Below are positions 55,448-64,000 of a stretch of DNA of 64,000 nt, in pieces (position 1 is the first letter of the stretch; every line of letters starts with the position of its first letter). Source of the stretch: an uncultured Lentisphaerota bacterium (GTDB lineage Bacteria > Verrucomicrobiota > Kiritimatiellia > CAIQIC01); NCBI GenBank assembly GCA_903889245.1, contig CAISWQ010000091.1, forward strand, positions 1-64,000. The letters run 5' to 3'. The notes beneath the pieces were generated by a model. The model did no database searches and was not told the DNA's origin. It worked only from the letters and a program-made list of their open reading frames with translations. The translations under genes and the position numbers were made by a program.

Positions 55448-56302
55448 ATGGCCTTTCCCCCAGTTCAATCCAAGACGGTGCTGGTGACCGGCTGCTCGAC
55501 CGGCATCGGCTGGGCGACGGCGCACGTGTTGCGCGCGGCCGGCTGGCAGGTCTTCCCGACGGCGCGCAAGGCGGCCGACCTGGAGAAACTGCGCGCCGCC
55601 GGCTTCACGCCCGTGACGCTCGATATCGCCAGCGGCGAAAGCGTGCGCGCGGCGGCGGCCGGGACGCTCCAACTCACCGGTGGCAAACTGGGCGCGCTGG
55701 TGAACAACGCCGGTTACGGCCAGCCCGGCGCCTTGGAGGACCTCTCGCGCGCGGCGCTACGCGAGCAGTTCGAGACGAACGTCGTTGGCCTGCAGGATTT
55801 GACCAATCAGTTTATCCCGCTGTTCCGCCAGCAGGGGTGGGGGCGGATCATCAACGTCAGCAGCGTGGTGGGACGGTTACCGCTGCCGCTGATGGGCGCC
55901 TATTGCGCCAGCAAGTATGCGCTCGAAGCGCTGAGCGACTGCTTGCGGCTGGAATTGCGCGGCTCCGGCGTCGCGGTCAGCATTGTGGAGCCGGGTCCGA
56001 TCAAGACGGATTTCCGCCCCAACGCGGCTGCCGCGGGTTGGAAGCATCTGGCGGATTTGAAGCACTCGCGCTTTGCCGGGTATTACCGGCGCAATGCCGA
56101 GGAGCCCCATCGTCCCAAGACGCGCGACCGTTTTGAACTGCCACCCGAAGCCGTCAGCGAAAAAATCCTGCACGCCATGGTGGCCGACAACCCGCGCACG
56201 CGCTATCCGGTGACGTTGGTGGCGTGGGCCGGCGCAGCCTTGCGCCGCGTGGCGCCGGATGCGCTCATGGATCAACTGCTCTCCCACCGCGTGGCGGACT
56301 GA
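55448..56302 (+). CDS. Short-chain dehydrogenase/reductase
   Basis: A 284-residue classical SDR oxidoreductase using NAD(P)H. The cofactor loop is TGCSTGIG (14-21), the structural NNAG motif is at about 86-89, the catalytic serine is in INVSSVVG and the YxxxK pair in YCASK. The 60-residue C-terminal extension after EPGPIKTDF is typical of the retinol-dehydrogenase-like subgroup. Substrate is unknown. It is 16 bp after the pseudopilin gene and shares the downstream bidirectional terminator with the opposite gene. Confidence 0.88.
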   Translation: MAFPPVQSKTVLVTGCSTGIGWATAHVLRAAGWQVFPTARKAADLEKLRAAGFTPVTLDIASGESVRAAAAGTLQLTGGKLGALVNNAGYGQPGALEDLSRAALREQFETNVVGLQDLTNQFIPLFRQQGWGRIINVSSVVGRLPLPLMGAYCASKYALEALSDCLRLELRGSGVAVSIVEPGPIKTDFRPNAAAAGWKHLADLKHSRFAGYYRRNAEEPHRPKTRDRFELPPEAVSEKILHAMVADNPRTRYPVTLVAWAGAALRRVAPDALMDQLLSHRVAD

Positions 56303-56337
56303 AAAGAAAAACAGGCAACCTTCCGGTTGCCTGTTTC
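56302..56337. terminator. Bidirectional rho-independent terminator
   Basis: A perfect 10-bp stem ACAGGCAACC/GGTTGCCTGT (56311-56334) with TTCC loop. On the minus strand a TTTTTCTTTT tract follows, and on the plus strand a short TT run, between the convergent SDR and DUF4412-like genes. Confidence 0.85.
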
Positions 56338-56358
56338 GCGCTGACAGTTTTCCCAGTA

Positions 56359-57234
56359 TTACTGCTGCTGCTTCATCTGCTCCTGCAGCATTTTCAGGAG
56401 CGGATTGTCGCCGCCCTTCTTGCCGTCGCCGGACTTCTTGCCGCCGCCCATGAGCGCGGCCAGCGGATTCATTTCCTGCTCGGTGTAGCCCTTGGGCATC
56501 TGGAAGACATCGGCGGCGGGGCTGATTTTCTTGAGGGACGTCACTTCCATCGTCACGGTGGATTCCTGCGCGTTGCCGTTGGGGTCCGTGGCGCTGTTCT
56601 TGGTGATCACCTTGAGCGGGAAGCCCTGCGCCTTGTTCATCTGGTCGGCGATCAGCCTGTCGAGGTCGGCATTGCCGGTCTTCATCTCCTTACGCATGGC
56701 GGCGAAGGTCAGCGCGTCATCCTTGAGCGCTGTGGTCACCCACATCTCCTCCTCGTTGGCCGTGCTGGTGGCTTGCTTCATGCCCATGAAGTTGATCTCC
56801 ATGGTGTAGGACGTGCGGAATTTATAATGCGTGGTCGGCAGCCCGTGGATCGCCGGCCCTTTTTCCTCCAGCAGTTTCTCGGCCTTCTGGTCTTTGATCT
56901 TCATGTTCATCATGCCCATCATGCCGCCGGCCATGCCGAGCATCGCGTTCATGTCCCACGTGCCATAGGTTTTCTCGCCGGGATTGACGAGGTGGGCGGT
57001 CTTGCCCGCGTCGGTGGTGAGCAGGTAATTGCCGGTGCCCATCATCGGGTTCTTGCTCTCGGTGAATTCGATCTTCGCCTTGCTGCCATCCACGATGGCG
57101 TGGACCGTGGCGTTGGCCATCTCGGCGTGCTTGCCGCCCTCGGCCTTGGTGACCGACGTGTATTCCCACCCCGCGCGCGCCGTCAGCGCCGCGCATAGCA
57201 AACCGACCGCACCCAGCATCATTTGTTTCTGCAT
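56359..57234 (-). CDS. Secreted DUF4412-like protein
   Basis: A 291-residue exported protein. A signal peptide covers 1-21 (MQKQMMLGAVGLLCAALTARA). The mature part is rich in Met, Lys and Gly (NAMLGMAGGMMGMMNMKIKDQ) and resembles DUF4412, a beta-rich lipocalin-like domain of unknown role: KAKIEFTESKNPMMGTGNYLLTTDAGKTAHLVNPGEKTY. The C-terminus is low-complexity Lys/Gln. AAGGAG precedes the ATG. No functional partner is evident; it stands alone between a terminator and a palindrome cluster. Confidence 0.65.
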   Translation of the reverse strand: MQKQMMLGAVGLLCAALTARAGWEYTSVTKAEGGKHAEMANATVHAIVDGSKAKIEFTESKNPMMGTGNYLLTTDAGKTAHLVNPGEKTYGTWDMNAMLGMAGGMMGMMNMKIKDQKAEKLLEEKGPAIHGLPTTHYKFRTSYTMEINFMGMKQATSTANEEEMWVTTALKDDALTFAAMRKEMKTGNADLDRLIADQMNKAQGFPLKVITKNSATDPNGNAQESTVTMEVTSLKKISPAADVFQMPKGYTEQEMNPLAALMGGGKKSGDGKKGGDNPLLKMLQEQMKQQQ

Positions 57235-57343
57235 GTTGGCTCCTTTTAGGTTGGCGGGACTCTAGCCGTTGACCGCTGAAAAGCAAGCGCCGAGGATGGG
57301 CCACACAAGGCACAAGGGGGCACACAGGAAAGCCGCGTCCGCA

Positions 57344-57395
57344 CCTTTCCTGACCTTGGAAAAGCTGGCGTGTTTCCATCCAAGCCTTGGGAAAC
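57344..57395. repeat. TTCCAAGG-type palindrome cluster (2 degenerate units)
   Basis: TTTCCTGACCTTGGAAAA and GTTTCCATCCAAGCCTTGGGAAAC (here with four extra bases), in the divergent gap between the DUF4412-like gene and the next membrane-protein gene. Confidence 0.75.
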
Positions 57396-57489
57396 TCGCT
57401 CCGCCGTTCCTCTGCTTCCGGTTTCTGCTTCCCACCGGCGCGGCGGCGGCTATACTGCACGCAGAAATGATGCGTGAGGGGCCTACATC

Positions 57490-58485
57490 ATGAATGAAGC
57501 TGCCGCTGTTCCGCCAGTCGCCGCGTTCAAAGACCGTCGTATCGGGCTGATGGTCTTTGGCATTCTGCTGATCCTGCTGGGCGCGCTGGTCGCATTCGCA
57601 ATCCCGTTCATGTTGCTGGGGCAGCTCATGGCCTCGCGGATGCCGGATGCGCCGGTGACGCCCATGCAGTTCATCTGGCCGGCGATCCTGATGTATCTGG
57701 GGGTCGCGACGGTGTTCATCTGGCTGGGCATCGGGTCAATCAAGTGCCGCCGTTGGGCGCGCGCGCTGCTGCTGGTCATCGGCTGGATGTGGCTGATCAT
57801 GGGCATCGTCGGGGTCATCTCTGTGGGCGTCATCATGCCGCAGGTTTTCTCCCATATGCCCGCGCCGGCGGGCGCGCCACCGCTGCCGCCGGCCGCGATC
57901 ACGGTCATCACGCTGATCATGCTGGCGTTCTGCTCGGTGATTTACATCCTCATCCCCGGCGCGCTGGTCTTCTTCTACCGCAGCCCGCACGTCAAGGCGA
58001 CCTGCGAGTTGCGTGACCCGGTGTCGCGCTGGACCGACGCGTGTCCGCTGCCGGTGCTGGCGATCAGCCTGTTGCTGGGGTGCGGCGCGGCGTTCATGCC
58101 GCTGATGATCCTGTTCTATCACAGCATCGTGCCGTGCTTCGGTGCCTACATCAGCGGCCTGCCGGGCGCGGTGGTCGTGCTGGTGACAACGCTGGTCTAT
58201 GCGTGGGCGGCGCGGGCCACGTACAAGTTGCAGATGGCCGGCTGGTGGGTGGCGTTGCTCGGTTTTGCGCTGTGGGTCCTCTCCGCGGCCATCACGATGG
58301 CACGGATAGGGCTGCTGCCGATGTACGAGCACATGGGCTTTCCCAAGGAGCAACTCGACCTGCTCAAGCAGATGGAGTTCTTGAACAGCCCGCTGCTCTG
58401 GATTTTGATGGTGGCCGCGTGGGTGCCGTTCCTTGGCTACATCATCTACACCAAGAAATATTTCAGGCCGGGAAGGGCAGGGTAG
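57490..58485 (+). CDS. Multi-helix membrane protein of unknown function
   Basis: A 331-residue protein with about eight hydrophobic segments (for example IGLMVFGILLILLGALVAFAIPFMLL, AILMYLGVATVFIWLGIGSI and LLWILMVAAWVPFLGYIIY). No family motif is recognised. A Pro/Ala-rich loop (SHMPAPAGAPPLPPAA) separates the first and second halves. It ends six bases before the response regulator-cyclase gene, whose ribosome site lies next to its stop codon, so the two are probably co-transcribed and may form a sensing module. Confidence 0.75.
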   Translation: MNEAAAVPPVAAFKDRRIGLMVFGILLILLGALVAFAIPFMLLGQLMASRMPDAPVTPMQFIWPAILMYLGVATVFIWLGIGSIKCRRWARALLLVIGWMWLIMGIVGVISVGVIMPQVFSHMPAPAGAPPLPPAAITVITLIMLAFCSVIYILIPGALVFFYRSPHVKATCELRDPVSRWTDACPLPVLAISLLLGCGAAFMPLMILFYHSIVPCFGAYISGLPGAVVVLVTTLVYAWAARATYKLQMAGWWVALLGFALWVLSAAITMARIGLLPMYEHMGFPKEQLDLLKQMEFLNSPLLWILMVAAWVPFLGYIIYTKKYFRPGRAG

Positions 58486-58490
58486 GGCGC

Positions 58491-59432
58491 ATGCGGATCC
58501 TGGTGGCGGAAGATAATGCGGTGTTCCAGAAGATTCTGGAGAACAACCTGAAGGCGTGGGGGTACGAGGTTGTGCTGGCCTCCGATGGCACCGAGGCGTG
58601 GAAAATTCTGTGTGGTCCCACCGCGCCGCAACTGGCCGTCCTCGATTGGATGATGCCCGGCATGAGCGGTATTGAGTTGTGCAAGAAAATCAGGCAGGAG
58701 AATCGCGAGCCCTACACCTATGTGATCTTGCTAACGGCCTTGCATGGCGAAGACGAATTGGTCGCCGGTATGGAGGCGGGTGCAGATGATTATGTCACCA
58801 AGCCCTTCAAGCCCGCCGAATTGCGCGTCCGCCTGCGCGCCGGCAAACGGGTGGTTGAGCTGCAGAACGATCTGGTGCAGGCGCGCGAGGCCTTGCGCGT
58901 CAAAGCCACCCACGATTCGTTGACCGGGTTGTGGAATCACGAGGAAATCTTCCGCCTGCTCGACCTCGAACTGTTCCGCGCTGAGCGGCAGAAGACGCCC
59001 GTCGGCATCGTGCTGGCCGATATTGACCATTTCAAAAAGATCAATGACACCTACGGCCATCTGGCCGGTGACCAGGCCTTGCGCATGGTGGCGCAGCAGC
59101 TGCAAAAACTGGTCCGCTCCTACGATTCCATCGGCCGCTACGGCGGCGATGAATTTCTGCTGGTGTTGCCGGGTTGTGACCGTGCGAGCCTCACCTCGCT
59201 GGGCGCGCGCCTGCGCGACAGTCTGCAGGAAAACCAGGCCGCCTCGCCCGCCGGCCCGATCACGCTGACCTTGAGCCTTGGCGGCATCGTCTATGAGCAG
59301 CACCGCGGCATCAACGCCACCACCCTGCTGCACGAGACCGATTCCGCGCTCTACCGCGCCAAGCACGCCGGCCGCGACCAGTTGGTGATCGCCGAAACTT
59401 TGCCGCCCGCGGCCTCACCGCCGCCGGCGTGA
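58491..59432 (+). CDS. Response regulator with diguanylate cyclase (REC-GGDEF)
   Basis: A 313-residue PleD-like protein that makes cyclic di-GMP when phosphorylated. The receiver domain (1-120) has the acidic pair AEDN and D52 in LDWMMPGMSG. A short helical linker leads to a GGDEF domain from ATHDSLTGLWNHEEIF; the active-site loop is GGDEF (218-222), intact. The product-inhibition I-site RxxD is present as RSYD five residues before it. Substrate side chains DIDHFKKINDTYGH are conserved. Its kinase could be one of the nearby orphan hybrids, but this is not shown. Confidence 0.93.
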   Translation: MRILVAEDNAVFQKILENNLKAWGYEVVLASDGTEAWKILCGPTAPQLAVLDWMMPGMSGIELCKKIRQENREPYTYVILLTALHGEDELVAGMEAGADDYVTKPFKPAELRVRLRAGKRVVELQNDLVQAREALRVKATHDSLTGLWNHEEIFRLLDLELFRAERQKTPVGIVLADIDHFKKINDTYGHLAGDQALRMVAQQLQKLVRSYDSIGRYGGDEFLLVLPGCDRASLTSLGARLRDSLQENQAASPAGPITLTLSLGGIVYEQHRGINATTLLHETDSALYRAKHAGRDQLVIAETLPPAASPPPA

Positions 59433-59450
59433 CCCGAAAGGAGTTGTCCC

Positions 59451-60827
59451 ATGACGTCTTCATGCGTGGCCACCGACCTGCCGGAGCAGGAGCGGGGCAT
59501 CGTCGAGACTGTCGAGGAGGCGGTCGCGCTGGCGAAGGTGGCGTTCGATTATTACCAGCACACGCCGCTCGACCTGCGCAAGCAGCTCATCGCCGGCATC
59601 CGCACGCTGCTTTTCGAGCACAAGGAGGAACTGGCGCGGCTGGCGGTGGAGGAGACCGGCCTCGGCCGTGTCGCCGATAAGATCGCCAAGAACACGCTGG
59701 TCATCGAGAAGACACCGGGCCTTGAGGTGCGCGATACCGGCCTCGCGGTGACCTTTGCTGGCGACAACGGGCTGACCTTCCTCGGCAAGGCGCCGTGGGG
59801 CGTTATCGGTGCCGTCACACCCTCGACCAATCCGGGCGCGACGATCATCAACAACTCCCTTACGATGCTGTCTGCCGGCAACGTCGTGGTTTTCAACACG
59901 CACCCCGGAGCGAAGCGCGTCTCCAACCGCGCCGCCTACCTCGTCAACTGCGCCGTCCGCGCCGCGGGCAGCGCGCACAACCTCGTCTTCTCGGTCCGCA
60001 ACCCGACGATCGAGAGCAGCCAGCAATTGATGAAGCATCCCGCTATCAAGCTGCTGGTCGTCACCGGCGGTCCCGATGTCGTGCGCGCCGCGATGGCGTC
60101 GGGCAAGAAGGTGATCGCCGCCGGGCCCGGCAACCCGCCGGTCATCGTGGATGAGACCGCCGACCTCGTGCAGGCGGCAGCCGATATCGTCACCGGCGCG
60201 TCGTTCGAGAACAACATCCTCTGCATCGCAGAGAAGGAGCTCCTGTGCGTCGCCAGCGTCGCTGATCGGCTCAAGGCGGAGATGACGAAGCACCACGCGG
60301 TGGAACTCGCCGGCGCCGATTTGGAGCGCGTCTTCAAGCTGATTTTCGTCGCTAAGGATGGCGCGCTGGTCGTTAACAAGAAATACATCGGCAAGGACGC
60401 GACCCTGATCGCCCGCGATGCCGGCGTGAGCGTGTCCGCGGAGACGCGCCTGCTCTTCTGCGAAGTCGGCTTCGAGCATCCGCTTGTACAGCACGAGCAG
60501 TTGATGCCCGTGCTGCCGCTGGTCCGCGTCGCCGACTGGCGGCAGGCGATGGAACTGGCGATCCAGGCCGAGCACGGCTTCCACCATACCGCGATCATGC
60601 ACTCCGAGAGCGTGGACCGCGTCTTTCTTGTCGCGCGCCTGATCAACACGGCAATCTTCGTGGAGAACGGGCCGAGCCTGGCCGGTCTCGGCGTCGGCGG
60701 CGAGGGCTATACCTCCATGACCATCGCCGGCCCGACCGGCGAGGGTGTGACCGCGCCGTGGACCTTCGTCAAGCAGCGCCGCTACGTGCTGGTGGATGAA
60801 TCGCGCGGCCTCGTCCCGCACGGCTGA
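59451..60827 (+). CDS. CoA-acylating aldehyde dehydrogenase (EutE/PduP-like)
   Basis: A 458-residue NAD-dependent dehydrogenase converting short aldehydes (acetaldehyde, propionaldehyde) and CoA to acyl-CoA. The family is recognised by the N-terminal ETVEEAVALAKVAFDYYQ, GAVTPSTNPGATIINNSL, VTGGPDVVRAAMASGKKVIAAGPGNPP and catalytic C258 in NNILCIAEKEL. EutE/PduP enzymes often work in microcompartments for ethanolamine or rhamnose/fucose-derived 1,2-propanediol. Rhamnose genes occur 50 kb away, but no shell protein is present here, and an encapsulation peptide is not obvious. It stands alone after the cyclase gene. Confidence 0.9.
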   Translation: MTSSCVATDLPEQERGIVETVEEAVALAKVAFDYYQHTPLDLRKQLIAGIRTLLFEHKEELARLAVEETGLGRVADKIAKNTLVIEKTPGLEVRDTGLAVTFAGDNGLTFLGKAPWGVIGAVTPSTNPGATIINNSLTMLSAGNVVVFNTHPGAKRVSNRAAYLVNCAVRAAGSAHNLVFSVRNPTIESSQQLMKHPAIKLLVVTGGPDVVRAAMASGKKVIAAGPGNPPVIVDETADLVQAAADIVTGASFENNILCIAEKELLCVASVADRLKAEMTKHHAVELAGADLERVFKLIFVAKDGALVVNKKYIGKDATLIARDAGVSVSAETRLLFCEVGFEHPLVQHEQLMPVLPLVRVADWRQAMELAIQAEHGFHHTAIMHSESVDRVFLVARLINTAIFVENGPSLAGLGVGGEGYTSMTIAGPTGEGVTAPWTFVKQRRYVLVDESRGLVPHG

Positions 60828-60839
60828 AGACGCTGGCTG

Positions 60840-60888
60840 TTTCCAAGGCTTGGAAAAAAGGCGCAAACTTTTTCCAAGGACTGGAAAG
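60840..60888. repeat. TTCCAAGG-type palindrome cluster (2 units)
   Basis: TTTCCAAGGCTTGGAAAA at about 60840-60857 and TTTTTCCAAGGACTGGAAA at 60869-60887, between the convergent ends of the aldehyde dehydrogenase and nrpR genes. Confidence 0.9.
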
Positions 60889-60890
60889 GA

Positions 60891-61892
60891 TCAACCGGAG
60901 AAGCGGTCGCGCACGACGTAGAAGGGCAGGAAGGAACTGAACTCCTCCAGGCCGGCGAGCGATTGCAGCTGGATCTGTGCGCCGGCCTCGCGCAGCGCGG
61001 CGAACGGATTCATGCCGCCGACGACGATCATGCCGGTGCGCCCCTCGGACACGGGAATCTGCAAGAGCGGCTGGTTGGGCCGGCCGAGGGCCAGCACGCT
61101 GGCGAGGCCCTGCTTCTCCATCTGCCGGACGAGCCGCTGCACCTCGTCGAGCGCGACGGTCGGGATCTCGCGGAAGCTCGCGCCGATGATGCCGCTGCCG
61201 GTACGCGCGCAGTCACGCACCGTGGTCATGTTGGCGTTGATGAAAAATTCCAGCGGGTCAATCGTGGTGCCGCGATACTCCAGCAGTTCCAAAAAGCGCA
61301 CGGGCTTGTCCTCGCGCATTTCGAGCAGGCCGCCGAAGCGCGAGGTGACGGGAATACGCTCGGCGAGCAGAATGCCGTTGACCGTCATGCTGCACACCGT
61401 GCCGAGCGCGACCATACCCGGCGGCACAGTCAGTCCGCCGAGCGTTTCGCCGGCGCGGACGACGGCGAGCTTGGTGCCCATACACAGGTGGCGCGCGAAG
61501 ACGGGCTTCATGTATTCCAGTGCGCGGGCGAGAAAATCTTCGCGGATGAACGCCATGTTCGCGATGATCGTGCCTTGGCCGGATGCGTTCCGATAGGTCA
61601 TGCGGTAACCCAGCGCGTCAATCTTCGCGCCAATGAAGCCGAGGCGCTCGATGATGTTGCTGTGCCCAAGTTCCTCGCGGCCGCGCGGCGTCAGCTCGCG
61701 GCCGCGGCGGCGGTTGATGAAGCGCGTGAGGCCCTCGCGGTCGAGTTGGAGGAGATAGTGGCGGATCGTGCGAGGCTGGAGGTGCGCGCCATCGGCGCTG
61801 ATGCGGTCGAGCAGGCGCGAGGCGCCGGCGGGGCCGCCGAGTTCCTGCAAGGCGCGGAGGATCGCGAGCTTGACGGTCTGGCTTTGTTTCAT
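60891..61892 (-). CDS. nrpR: NrpR-type (DUF128) transcriptional regulator
   Basis: A 333-residue protein with an N-terminal winged helix (VKLAILRALQELGGPAGASRLLDRIS..., ELTPRGREELGHSNIIERLGFIGAKIDALGYRMTY) and one NrpR regulatory domain, recognised by GTVCSMTVNGILLAERIPVTSRFGGLLE, TIDPLEFFINANMTTV and GSGIIGASFREIP. In methanogens NrpR represses nitrogen-assimilation genes and is released by 2-oxoglutarate. Here only one regulatory domain is present, as in other bacterial members. The gene is divergent from gdhA, an obvious target. No clear Shine-Dalgarno is seen. Effector and DNA site are inferred. Confidence 0.85.
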   Translation of the reverse strand: MKQSQTVKLAILRALQELGGPAGASRLLDRISADGAHLQPRTIRHYLLQLDREGLTRFINRRRGRELTPRGREELGHSNIIERLGFIGAKIDALGYRMTYRNASGQGTIIANMAFIREDFLARALEYMKPVFARHLCMGTKLAVVRAGETLGGLTVPPGMVALGTVCSMTVNGILLAERIPVTSRFGGLLEMREDKPVRFLELLEYRGTTIDPLEFFINANMTTVRDCARTGSGIIGASFREIPTVALDEVQRLVRQMEKQGLASVLALGRPNQPLLQIPVSEGRTGMIVVGGMNPFAALREAGAQIQLQSLAGLEEFSSFLPFYVVRDRFSG

Positions 61893-61945
61893 GGTCGTCG
61901 GACGCTGCCGTTTTCGGCTGCCGTTTGCGCGGCCGCGATGCTACG

Positions 61946-61961
61946 GATTTCCCCGGAAATC
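61946..61961. promoter_or_regulatory. Candidate operator in the nrpR-gdhA divergent region
   Basis: GATTTCCCCGGAAATC: 7-bp arms GATTTCC and GGAAATC with a 2-base spacer, 54 bp upstream of nrpR. It is reminiscent of, but inverted relative to, the archaeal NrpR site GGAA-N6-TTCC. Confidence 0.4.
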
Positions 61962-62042
61962 GCAACATCCAAGTTCTTCCAAGCCCGCCATAATACGGCA
62001 ATATGGCCATGAACGATTTGGCCCTTTGCATCAATGACTCTT

Positions 62043-63464
<1,422 letters not shown>

Positions 63465-63479
63465 GCCACGGTTCCGACA

Positions 63480-63519
63480 GCGGTGGTCCTGCGCGCAAGG
63501 CGGGACCACCGCTTTTTTT
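63480..63519 (+). terminator. Rho-independent terminator of gdhA
   Basis: A perfect 10-bp stem GCGGTGGTCC/GGACCACCGC (63480-63512) followed by seven T residues, 16 bases after the gdhA stop. Confidence 0.93.
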
Positions 63520-63572
63520 CTCCAGCGCGGCGCGACGCTGTGGCATAGTGCCGCGGGCGCACGGGACGAATC

Positions 63573-64000
63573 ATGCTTCACGCTGCCGCGAAAATTACCG
63601 TGGTGGGCAAAGGACCGCTGGGGCCGGTCGCGGAATGTCTCCAGCATGTCTGCCGCACCTTGCCGACCACGGCCAGCATCCCCGACACCATCGCCTGCCC
63701 CCCACTCTGCTTCGTCGCGCCGGAGGTCTTGCGAGAGTGGCTGACGGCGGAAACTTCCGCGCGCCTGTACGAGCAGATTCAAGCCGCCCTAGCGCCCCTG
63801 GGCGCGCGGCCGTTGCGCCTGCAAGTCTGCCGGGCCGATGAGGATGCCGACCTCGGCGAGTGTCTGCCGCCGGCCGTTTTTCTGGCCCAGCAGGGCGCGC
63901 CTGCTGAACGCGCCCAGCAGTTCCTCGCCAGCCTGCGCACGCTAATCCCGAACACCGCGACTCCGCAAACGCTGGTGCTCTCCGCGCTGGCCGGCCACCA
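63573..64000 (+). CDS. Unknown protein, truncated by the window end
   Basis: An open frame of at least 142 codons starting MLHAAAKITVVGKGPLGPVAECLQHV and running off the window without a stop. It begins with a beta-strand and glycine-containing loop that could be a nucleotide-binding or response-like fold, but no family is recognised. Cysteines are frequent (CLQHVCRTL, CPPLCFV, VCRAD, ECLPP). There is only a weak GGGAC ribosome site. The third-position G+C bias is that of the neighbouring genes, supporting a real gene. It follows the gdhA terminator, so it has its own promoter. Confidence 0.55.
   Translation, partial: MLHAAAKITVVGKGPLGPVAECLQHVCRTLPTTASIPDTIACPPLCFVAPEVLREWLTAETSARLYEQIQAALAPLGARPLRLQVCRADEDADLGECLPPAVFLAQQGAPAERAQQFLASLRTLIPNTATPQTLVLSALAGH

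Noticed and set aside
59451-60827. Bacterial microcompartment locus
   Set aside because: Looked for because rhaA and a PduP-like enzyme are present; no BMC shell-type protein (short, KIGS or pentamer motif) was found.

Overview
The window is about two-thirds G+C and reads as chromosome of a free-living, polysaccharide-degrading bacterium of the PVC superphylum, most likely Verrucomicrobiota, Kiritimatiellota or a close relative. The pointers are several secreted Tat-type Gfo/Idh/MocA oxidoreductases, a DUF1080 hydrolase, a DUF1559 pseudopilin, a PEP-CTERM protein built of autotransporter-type beta-strand repeats, and intergenic space crowded with short palindromes. The assignment is inference; there is no rRNA here.

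Layout. 1-285: tail of an IS30-like transposase and repeats. 286-5467 (minus): GH127 and GH2 glycosidases with a DUF192 gene. 5503-5579: tRNA-Lys(CTT). 5742-9769 (minus): ExuT-like transporter, rhamnose isomerase (rhaA) and rhamnose symporter (rhaT). 9981-17050 (plus): three secreted Gfo/Idh/MocA oxidoreductases, a secreted HEAT-repeat protein and a DUF1080 protein, resembling a 3-keto-glycoside route. 17104-20812 (minus): LacI regulator, cytosolic Gfo/Idh/MocA enzyme and class III aminotransferase with overlapping ends. 20929-25015 (minus): beta-helix protein, HExxH protein and rsmE, with 4-base overlaps. 25520-33360 (plus): ABC permease, large SPFH protein, low-GC membrane peptide, HflC, HflK and P1B ATPase. 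33362-34694: a RAYT (REP-associated transposase) among its REP elements, then an AlkD-like gene. 34758-43780: MuiA-like protein, patatin with membrane tail, uppP, and a giant double FAD oxidoreductase. 43913-55431: PEP-CTERM autotransporter-repeat protein, two hybrid histidine kinases, pseudopilin. 55448-64000: SDR, DUF4412-like protein, membrane protein, diguanylate cyclase response regulator, CoA-acylating aldehyde dehydrogenase, NrpR-type repressor divergent from gdhA, and a cut-off unknown gene.

Together the first 25 kb form a carbohydrate locus directed at rhamnose-, arabinose-, galactose- and uronate-containing glycans. The 25.5-33.4 kb block is a membrane-quality or metal-homeostasis set. 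The nrpR-gdhA pair is a nitrogen-assimilation control point.

The most unusual material is non-coding. (1) Twelve clusters of a palindrome close to TTTCCAAGGCTTGGAAA, two to four units each, all between genes and in every gene orientation. (2) Degenerate tandem arrays with a strict 7-base period but a different motif at different loci, lying immediately upstream of, or across, start codons of six genes; none of those six has a recognisable Shine-Dalgarno sequence. (3) A RAYT with matching REP hairpins, one of which supplies the last codons and stop of the alkD-like gene.
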